DNA from: Arthrobacter sp. H20
GTDB lineage: Bacteria > Actinomycetota > Actinomycetes > Actinomycetales > Micrococcaceae
DNA length: 39,029 nt
Reading direction: 5' to 3'
NCBI RefSeq assembly: GCF_000520515.1
Contig: NZ_KI914712.1
Coordinates: 68,496 to 107,524 of the forward strand
The translations under genes were made by a program, and so were the position numbers. Positions 33,440-39,029 of this stretch are shown here, one piece after another (positions within the stretch are counted from its first letter, which is position 1; every line of letters begins with the position of its first letter). A model generated the notes under the pieces. It saw nothing but the letters and a program-made list of their open reading frames with translations, made no database searches and was not told the DNA's origin.

Positions 33440-35002
33440 ATGAAGTCACCCGGGAGGATGCGCATGGAACACCACAAAATCCTTGAAATGCGTTCCATCA
33501 CCAAAGAATTCCCGGGGGTCAAAGCCCTCGACCAGGTCTCCATCACGGTAGAGGCTGGTGAAATCCACGCCATTTGCGGCGAGAACGGGGCCGGCAAGTC
33601 CACCCTGATGAAGGTGCTTTCGGGGCTGTACCCGCACGGCACCTATGACGGCAGCATCATCTTCCAGGGCGAAGAGGTGGAGTTCAAGGACATCAGGTCC
33701 AGCGAATCAGCCGGGATAGTGATCATCCATCAAGAGCTCGCCCTGATCCCCGAGCTCTCCATCGCCGAGAACATTTTCCTGGGCAACGAACCCGCCAGGA
33801 ACGGCGTTATCAACTGGGACTCGGTGAACGCGCAGACCCTTGAGCTGATGGCTCGGGTGGGACTCCGCGAGGAGGCGAACACGGCGGTAAAGGACATCGG
33901 CGTCGGCAAGCAGCAGCTGGTGGAGATTGCCAAAGCACTCAGCAAGTCAGTGAAACTGCTGATCCTCGACGAGCCCACGGCAGCGCTGAACGAATCCGAC
34001 TCCCAGCACCTGCTGGACCTGATGGCCGGGCTGCGGTCCAAGGGGATCACCTGCATCATGATCTCGCACAAGCTCAACGAGATCGAGCAGATCGCCGACT
34101 CCATCACCATCATCCGTGACGGAAAGACAATTGAAACTCTCCATGTGAAGAACGATGGTGTTGACGAAGACCGAATTATCCGGGGCATGGTGGGGAGGTC
34201 GCTCGAGTCGCGCTTCCCTGACCACACTCCGACGATCGGCGAGACCTTCTTCGAGGTGCGCAACTGGACCGTTGGCCACCCGGCCGTGGCGGACCGGCTG
34301 GTCTGCAAGAACTCCAGCTTCAAGGTGCGCCGGGGGGAAATCGTGGGCTTTGCCGGGCTGATGGGCGCTGGTCGCACCGAGCTGGCACGCTCCGTCTTCG
34401 GCCGTTCCTACGGAAATTTCATGTCCGGGGAAATCTTCAAAGATGGCAAGCCGCTCACACTCAAGTCGGTGCCGCAGGCTATCAAACACGGGCTGGCCTA
34501 CGTGACCGAAGACCGGAAATCCCTGGGCTTGAACCTGCTCGATGACATCAAGACCACTACCGTTTCAGCAGCACTCAAGAAGATCACCCACGGACTGGTG
34601 GTGGATAACGACGAGGAGTTCGTTGTCGCAGAGAAGTACCGCAAGTCGCTGCGGACCAAGACTCCCTCGGTCAACGAGGGTGTAGCGAAGCTCTCGGGCG
34701 GTAACCAGCAGAAGGTGGTTCTCGCCAAGTGGATGTTCACGGACCCCGACCTGTTGATTCTTGACGAACCTACGCGTGGAATCGACGTCGGCGCGAAGTA
34801 CGAGATCTACGGCATCATCCAGGAGCTCGCCAACCAGGGCAAGGGAGTCATAGTCATCTCCTCGGAACTACCTGAGCTTCTTGGCATCTCTGACCGCATC
34901 TACACCATCTTCGAGGGAGCCATCACGGGAGAGCTTGCCCGTGGAGAAGCCGACCAGGAATCGTTGATGAAACTTATGACCGCCCGCAGGAAGACTGCCT
35001 AG
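33440..35002 (+). CDS. mmsA: Multiple monosaccharide ABC transporter ATP-binding protein
   Basis: A 520-residue ATPase with two ABC domains, as in the GguA/XylG group. Domain 1: Walker [10 protein letters not shown] (47-55), signature [18 protein letters not shown], Walker [18 protein letters not shown]. Domain 2: degenerate Walker [32 protein letters not shown] and [14 protein letters not shown]. The first ATG (33440) has AGGAG 6 bases upstream, and a second (33464) has GGGAGG, so the N-terminus may be 8 residues shorter. The permease gene follows after 14 bp. The length and sequence fit an importer for hexoses or pentoses; the exact sugar is not readable. Confidence 0.93.
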   Translation: MKSPGRMRMEHHKILEMRSITKEFPGVKALDQVSITVEAGEIHAICGENGAGKSTLMKVLSGLYPHGTYDGSIIFQGEEVEFKDIRSSESAGIVIIHQELALIPELSIAENIFLGNEPARNGVINWDSVNAQTLELMARVGLREEANTAVKDIGVGKQQLVEIAKALSKSVKLLILDEPTAALNESDSQHLLDLMAGLRSKGITCIMISHKLNEIEQIADSITIIRDGKTIETLHVKNDGVDEDRIIRGMVGRSLESRFPDHTPTIGETFFEVRNWTVGHPAVADRLVCKNSSFKVRRGEIVGFAGLMGAGRTELARSVFGRSYGNFMSGEIFKDGKPLTLKSVPQAIKHGLAYVTEDRKSLGLNLLDDIKTTTVSAALKKITHGLVVDNDEEFVVAEKYRKSLRTKTPSVNEGVAKLSGGNQQKVVLAKWMFTDPDLLILDEPTRGIDVGAKYEIYGIIQELANQGKGVIVISSELPELLGISDRIYTIFEGAITGELARGEADQESLMKLMTARRKTA

Positions 35003-35016
35003 CTCTTAGGACCCCC

Positions 35017-36288
35017 ATGACCTCCCTCAAACAAATCTTTGGCGGCGATACGCGGCAGTTCGGGATGATCTTCGCCCTGATTGCCCTGGTCGTCTTCTTC
35101 CAGATCATGACCGGCGGCAACACGCTCACGTCCGGCAACATGATGAACCTCTTCAACGGCAACTCGTACATCCTGATCCTTGCGATCGGCATGGTGTTGG
35201 TGATCATCGCCGGCCATATCGACCTGTCGGTCGGTTCGATTGCAGCGTTCGCCGGCATTGTCGTCGCCCTTGTGATGCGGGACTGGGATTTCCCCTGGTA
35301 CCTGGGGATCGTCGTCGGGCTGCTCCTGGGAGCGCTGATTGGGGCGTGGCAAGGCTTCTGGGTGGCGTACGTCGGCATTCCGGCGTTCATCGTCACCCTG
35401 GCTGGCATGCTCCTCTTCCGCGGCGCCAACCAGTTTGTTGGACAGTCGAACACCGTCCCAGTCCCGCAGGAGTTCCGGTTCATCGGTGCCGGATACCTGC
35501 CGGAAATCGGGCCAGACCTCGGATATAACAACCTCACCCTGCTGCTCGGTTTCGCCCTCATCGCCGCAGTGATCTACAACGAGATGCGCACCCGCAAGCG
35601 CTTCGCCAAGATTGGCGCTGAAGCTCCCCCGGTGTGGGTTTCAGTGGTCAAGATGGCCCTCCTCTGTGGGGTCATCCTTTACGCGACCTACCTGTTCGCC
35701 ACCGGCAATCCCGGCACCTCGTTCCCAGTTCCCGGGCTGATCCTCGGCGCACTGGTCATTATCTACGGGTTCATTTCCACCAAGACCATCATCGGTCGCC
35801 ATGTCTATGCGGTCGGTGGCAACCGGCATGCTGCGAAATTATCAGGCGTGCGCAGTCGCCGGGTCGACTTCCTCGTCATGATGAACATGTCCATCCTGGC
35901 GGCGCTGGCCGGCATGATCTTTGTGGGACGCTCCACCGCATCCGGCCCTTTTGACGGCACCGGCTGGGAACTCGATGCTATCGCTGCCGTCTTCATCGGC
36001 GGCGCGGCAGTGACCGGCGGCGTGGGCACCGTGGTGGGCTCAGTCATCGGCGGCCTGGTGATGGCGGTACTGAACAACGGCCTGCAGCTGCTCGGCGTTG
36101 GCGCCGACCTCACCCAGATCATCAAGGGCCTCGTATTGCTGGTTGCGGTCGCCTTCGACGTCTACAACAAGAGCCAGGGCAAGCCCTCCATCACTGGCCT
36201 GATTATGAAGAATTTCGGCAACAAGGGTAAACCCGAGCTGCCGACAGCCACCGAGACAGTCATCTCCAATGACGTCTCGGCTCGTTGA
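35017..36288 (+). CDS. mmsB: Multiple monosaccharide ABC transporter permease
   Basis: A 423-residue multi-pass permease of the RbsC/XylH/GguB family. The signature IIAGHIDLSVGSIAAFAG is near residue 65, PAFIVTLAGMLLFRGANQF near 128, and ILAALAGMIFVGRSTASGPFDGTGWELDAIAAV toward the end with GGAAVTGGVGTVVGSVIGG. A loop with charged EMRTRKRFAKIGAEAP in the middle makes it longer than RbsC, as usual for MmsB. The C-terminus is a polar tail. The ATG at 35017 is 14 bp after the mmsA stop; a 51-bp gap follows before chvE. Confidence 0.93.
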   Translation: MTSLKQIFGGDTRQFGMIFALIALVVFFQIMTGGNTLTSGNMMNLFNGNSYILILAIGMVLVIIAGHIDLSVGSIAAFAGIVVALVMRDWDFPWYLGIVVGLLLGALIGAWQGFWVAYVGIPAFIVTLAGMLLFRGANQFVGQSNTVPVPQEFRFIGAGYLPEIGPDLGYNNLTLLLGFALIAAVIYNEMRTRKRFAKIGAEAPPVWVSVVKMALLCGVILYATYLFATGNPGTSFPVPGLILGALVIIYGFISTKTIIGRHVYAVGGNRHAAKLSGVRSRRVDFLVMMNMSILAALAGMIFVGRSTASGPFDGTGWELDAIAAVFIGGAAVTGGVGTVVGSVIGGLVMAVLNNGLQLLGVGADLTQIIKGLVLLVAVAFDVYNKSQGKPSITGLIMKNFGNKGKPELPTATETVISNDVSAR

Positions 36289-36339
36289 CCCACACCAACA
36301 CTTCAGCAGATAGTTACCTAGTTCACTAAAGGAGCAGTA

Positions 36340-37422
36340 ATGCGTCAGTACGCACGATCACTAGCGGCAGTCGTCGCGATTTCAGCACTTGCCATCTCTG
36401 GTTGCGGCCGCGATGCCGGGACCGAGACTGAAGGAGAGGGAGGATTCGAGGAGGGTTCAGCGATCGGTGTTGCCCTGCCCCAGAAGACTTCGGAGAACTG
36501 GGTGCTGGCTGAAGGTCTGTTCAACGACGGCCTGACCGAAGCCGGGTACGACCCCGACGTGCAGTTCGCCAACGGCGGGGTTGCCGAACAGCAGAACCAG
36601 ATCAGCTCCATGATCACCAACGGCGTCGAGGTCCTGATTGTCGGCGCCATCGACGGCGCCCAGCTGGGAACCCAGCTGGCACAGGCCAAGGAAGCCGGCA
36701 TCACGGTCATCGCTTATGACCGGTTGCTGACCAACACTGAAGACGTTGACTACTACGTGGCCTACGACAACTTCCAGGTTGGCGAGCTGCAGGGCCAGGC
36801 GCTGCTGGACGGCATGGCTGAGCGTGGCGAAGGCCCGTACAACATTGAACTGTTCGCTGGCTCACCCGATGATGCCAATGCTCAGGTTTTCTTCGATGGG
36901 GCGATGAGCATCCTCGAGCCAGAGATTGAATCCGGCAATGTAGTAGTGACATCAGGTCAGACCGAGTTCAACCAGGCTGTTACCCAGGGCTGGGAAGCCG
37001 GCAACGCGCAGACCCGCATGGACACCCTCCTCACCGGCACCTACGGTTCCGAGGATCTGGACGGCGTTCTCTCCCCCAACGACACGCTGGCCCGCGCCAT
37101 CCTGACCTCGGTCGAGGCCAGCGGCAAGGACCTGCCCATAGTCACCGGGCAGGACTCCGAGGTTGAGTCGGTTCGCTCCATCATGGCAGGAGAGCAGTAT
37201 TCCACCATCAACAAGGACACCCGTGCACTCGTCTCCCACGCCATTGAAATGGTTCAGGGACTTGGCGCAGGCGAAGAACTTGAGATCAACGATCCCGATT
37301 CCTACGACAACGGCGTCAAGGTGGTTCCCGCCTACCTGCTGGAACCACAGATCGTCACCATGGAAAACGCTGCAGACGCATATGCCAACGACCCAACCCT
37401 CTCCGAGATCGTCAACGAGTAG
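36340..37422 (+). CDS. chvE: Multiple monosaccharide ABC transporter substrate-binding lipoprotein
   Basis: A 360-residue receptor. Signal peptide: MRQYARSLAAVVAISALAISG with Cys22 in the lipobox AISGC, followed by an acidic Gly/Glu linker. The sugar-binding fold (periplasmic-binding protein type 1) has IGVALPQKTSENW, VLIVGAIDGAQLGTQLAQAKEAGITVIAYDR, YVAYDNFQVGELQGQALLDGM, FAGSPDDANAQVFFDG and VLSPNDTLARAI with VTGQDSEV, closely like ChvE. Ribosome binding site AAAGGAG is about 6 bases before the ATG. Unlike chvE-gguA-gguB order elsewhere, the receptor gene comes last, directly before the strong terminator. Confidence 0.94.
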   Translation: MRQYARSLAAVVAISALAISGCGRDAGTETEGEGGFEEGSAIGVALPQKTSENWVLAEGLFNDGLTEAGYDPDVQFANGGVAEQQNQISSMITNGVEVLIVGAIDGAQLGTQLAQAKEAGITVIAYDRLLTNTEDVDYYVAYDNFQVGELQGQALLDGMAERGEGPYNIELFAGSPDDANAQVFFDGAMSILEPEIESGNVVVTSGQTEFNQAVTQGWEAGNAQTRMDTLLTGTYGSEDLDGVLSPNDTLARAILTSVEASGKDLPIVTGQDSEVESVRSIMAGEQYSTINKDTRALVSHAIEMVQGLGAGEELEINDPDSYDNGVKVVPAYLLEPQIVTMENAADAYANDPTLSEIVNE

Positions 37423-37434
37423 GTTTTAGCTGGA

Positions 37435-37472
37435 AGTAGCCCGACCCCGATGGGGTCGGGCTACTTTTTTTT
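37435..37472 (+). terminator. Strong intrinsic terminator after chvE
   Basis: Perfect 14-bp arms (37435-37448 and 37452-37465; AGTAGCCCGACCCC outermost) around a GAT loop, with a T tract from 37465 to 37472. It starts 12 bp past the chvE stop and ends the ABC operon. The next gene starts only 25 bp later. Confidence 0.97.
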
Positions 37473-37496
37473 CCTCGGGCAGGCAAGGATGGAACG

Positions 37497-38582
37497 ATGG
37501 ACCCCGCCGCACCCGCCCAGCAGATCCCCCGCCCGCCCTGCGCCGCGCCCGACGCCGGCGATCCGTTCGCAGCCACTGGCGAACCAGTGCGCTGGGGCGT
37601 GGTGGCTACCGGCCGGATTGCCACCAACGTCACCCATGACATTGCCGGGCTGGAAGACAGCGTTCTGCAGGCGGTCAGCTCCCGGTCCCAGGAGTCAGCC
37701 GAGGCCTTCGCTGAGGAGTTCGGTTTCGCGTCCAGTTATTACGACGGCGACGGCCAAACCGGATATCAACGCCTCTTTGACGACCCTGACGTCGACGTCG
37801 TCTACATCGCCACACCGCACGCCCAGCATCATGCGGTGGCCAAGGCGGCCCTTGAATCAGGCAAACACGTGCTGTGCGAAAAGGCGTTCACCGTCAACGC
37901 ACGGGAGGCCGCTGAGCTGATCGACCTGGCCAGGACCACTCACCTGTTCCTGATGGAAGCACTCTGGACTCGCTTCCTGCCCAGCGTCAACCGGGCCTGG
38001 GAGATCATCCACTCTGGTGAACTGGGCGAGATCCAGTGGGTCCAGGCAGATCTTGGGTTCCCCTCGGACCACTCGCGCACCCACCGGCTCTGGGACCCCG
38101 CCGCTGGCGGTGGAGCGCTGCTTGACCTCACCGTTTACCCCCTCACGTGGGCCCTCGGTGCGCTGGGCTTCCCCGCGTGCGTGACCGCCACGGCGGTCCT
38201 GAACGACGACGGTATCGACACCCAGAACGGCCTCACGCTCACCTATGGTGGCGGTGCGCAGGCCCAGCTGACGTCGTCGTTGGTGTCAGCCGGACCGGGG
38301 CAGGCAACGGTATCGGGGTCGGCGGGCTGGCTGCGGACCGGGTCTGTCCTGCACAACCCGAGGGAGCTGACCGTCCAGCCTCATCAGGGTGAGCAGCGGG
38401 TCGAGACCTTTGACCAGGCCGGCCGCGGTTACGTGTACGAACTCCGCGAAACCACCCGGTGCATCCAGCAGGGTCTCACGCAGAGCCCCACCATGCCGTG
38501 GGCTGACACGCTCAACACCATGCGGCTCCTGGACGGCGTGCGGGACCAGCTCGGTCTGCGGTACCGCAACGACGCCGAGTAG
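37497..38582 (+). CDS. Gfo/Idh/MocA-family oxidoreductase
   Basis: A 361-residue NAD(P)-dependent sugar or cyclitol dehydrogenase-like enzyme. After a Pro/Ala-rich head of 28 residues come the Rossmann start WGVVATGRIA, VDVVYIATPHAQHHAVAKAALESGKHVLCEKAF (with the conserved EK; usually EKP) and, in the C-terminal domain, LWDPAAGGGALLDLTVYPLTWALG with the putative catalytic Asp and Tyr. It is close to the trans-dihydrodiol/glucose-fructose branch, but the substrate is unknown. The ATG at 37497 has AAGGATGGA just upstream. It lies after a strong terminator, so it needs its own promoter or readthrough; its neighbourhood suggests sugar metabolism. Confidence 0.88.
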   Translation: MDPAAPAQQIPRPPCAAPDAGDPFAATGEPVRWGVVATGRIATNVTHDIAGLEDSVLQAVSSRSQESAEAFAEEFGFASSYYDGDGQTGYQRLFDDPDVDVVYIATPHAQHHAVAKAALESGKHVLCEKAFTVNAREAAELIDLARTTHLFLMEALWTRFLPSVNRAWEIIHSGELGEIQWVQADLGFPSDHSRTHRLWDPAAGGGALLDLTVYPLTWALGALGFPACVTATAVLNDDGIDTQNGLTLTYGGGAQAQLTSSLVSAGPGQATVSGSAGWLRTGSVLHNPRELTVQPHQGEQRVETFDQAGRGYVYELRETTRCIQQGLTQSPTMPWADTLNTMRLLDGVRDQLGLRYRNDAE

Positions 38583-38596
38583 GCGCCGGTGTGGCA

Positions 38597-39029
38597 TCAA
38601 AGGACGCCGGTGGTACCCAGGAGTGACCCGATGAGGAACGTAGCAACCAGGGCCAGCGCTCCACCGATGACGATCCGCAGTATTGGTCGCTTGACCGGGT
38701 TTCCACCAATTCGCGCGCTCACATACCCAGTTCCTGCGAGGGCCAGTAAGACTGCAACGAAGGTTGCTGGCACACGGATGTCCGCTGCCAACAGCAGAAT
38801 CGTCAGCAGCGGAAGGAGCGCCCCCAGCGTGAAGGCAAGGGCTGATGCTCCCGCGGCGGCGACCGGGCTGACCACAGCGTCCTCCCGCAGGCCCAGTTCG
38901 GCTTCGAGATGGGCTGCCAAGGCGTCGTGTTCAGTGAGCTCGACGGCTACCTGCTGGGCGGTACCGGCGCTGAGCCCCTTTGACTCGTAGATACCGGCCA
39001 GCTCGGCCAACTCGGCCTCGGGTTCGGTT
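38597..39029 (-). CDS. VIT1/CCC1-family transporter, C-terminal part (cut by window edge)
   Basis: The frame enters from the right edge and ends at 38597; its start is outside the window. The visible 143 residues begin EPEAELAELAGIYESKGLS and include TEHDALAAHLEAELGL, the cytoplasmic helix-rich region typical of VIT1/CCC1 iron/manganese transporters. Three hydrophobic segments follow (ALAFTLGALLPLLTILLLAA, FVAVLLALAGTGYVSA, ILRIVIGGALALVATFLIGSLL). The family carries Fe2+ or Mn2+ out of the cytoplasm; the role here is inferred. It is convergent with the Gfo/Idh gene, with only 14 bp between the stops. Confidence 0.85.
   Translation of the reverse strand, partial: TEPEAELAELAGIYESKGLSAGTAQQVAVELTEHDALAAHLEAELGLREDAVVSPVAAAGASALAFTLGALLPLLTILLLAADIRVPATFVAVLLALAGTGYVSARIGGNPVKRPILRIVIGGALALVATFLIGSLLGTTGVL

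Overview
The window looks like chromosomal DNA of a high-GC Gram-positive actinobacterium. The best guess is the Micrococcaceae (Arthrobacter sensu lato). The reasons are a strong preference for G or C in third codon positions, frequent GTG and TTG starts, actinobacterial gene variants (a FolD with GRG, an Add with TDN), the neighbours mazG-eno-ftsB/divIC-like, and an sdhCDAB operon beside trpS/xth. The genus is inferred from gene content; no rRNA or tRNA gene was seen. Nothing suggests a prophage, insertion sequence, CRISPR array or recent island.

Layout. 1-4.3 kb (minus): dedA-like, add, mazG, eno, then the start of an FtsB/DivIC-like gene cut by the window edge. 4.6-11.8 kb (minus): a compact nucleoside uptake and salvage operon, BMP-family lipoprotein, ABC ATPase, two permeases, cdd, deoA; add lies just beyond. 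It imports nucleosides, deaminates cytidine and adenosine, and phosphorolyses pyrimidine nucleosides. A 16-bp palindrome precedes it and a long hairpin separates the binding protein from the transporter genes. 11.9-15.5 kb (minus): luciferase-like monooxygenase, M20 amidohydrolase, mannose-1-phosphate guanylyltransferase. 15.8-19.3 kb (plus): sdhCDAB. 19.4-23.6 kb (minus): a two-TM unknown, xth, trpS, a 2'-5' RNA ligase-like gene and a YihY-type membrane protein. 23.7-25.2 kb (plus): a secreted CHRD-like protein with an unusual C-terminal sorting signal, followed by a lipobox-bearing class F-like sortase.

25.3-30.6 kb (minus): glyA, a previously easy-to-miss small cysteine-rich ORF, folD, then an ATPase and two ABC-2 permeases only 4 bp downstream. 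The 309-bp leader of glyA carries a recognisable ZTP (pfl-type) riboswitch. purU (10-formyl-THF hydrolase) is divergent, so the two sides of this leader are both one-carbon folate genes. 30.6-32.1 kb (plus): purU and a gamma-carbonic-anhydrase-like protein. 32.1-38.6 kb (plus): a ROK regulator, a multiple-monosaccharide ABC importer (mmsA, mmsB, chvE) ending in a textbook terminator, and a Gfo/Idh oxidoreductase. A palindrome lying between the -35 and -10 of the transporter promoter is a good candidate operator for the ROK protein. The right edge cuts a VIT1/CCC1-family gene on the minus strand.

The most worthwhile targets are the small CC-x3-CC ORF inside the ZTP-controlled glyA-folD transcript, and the sortase/CHRD pair. 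Everything here was read by eye; no alignment or database search was run.
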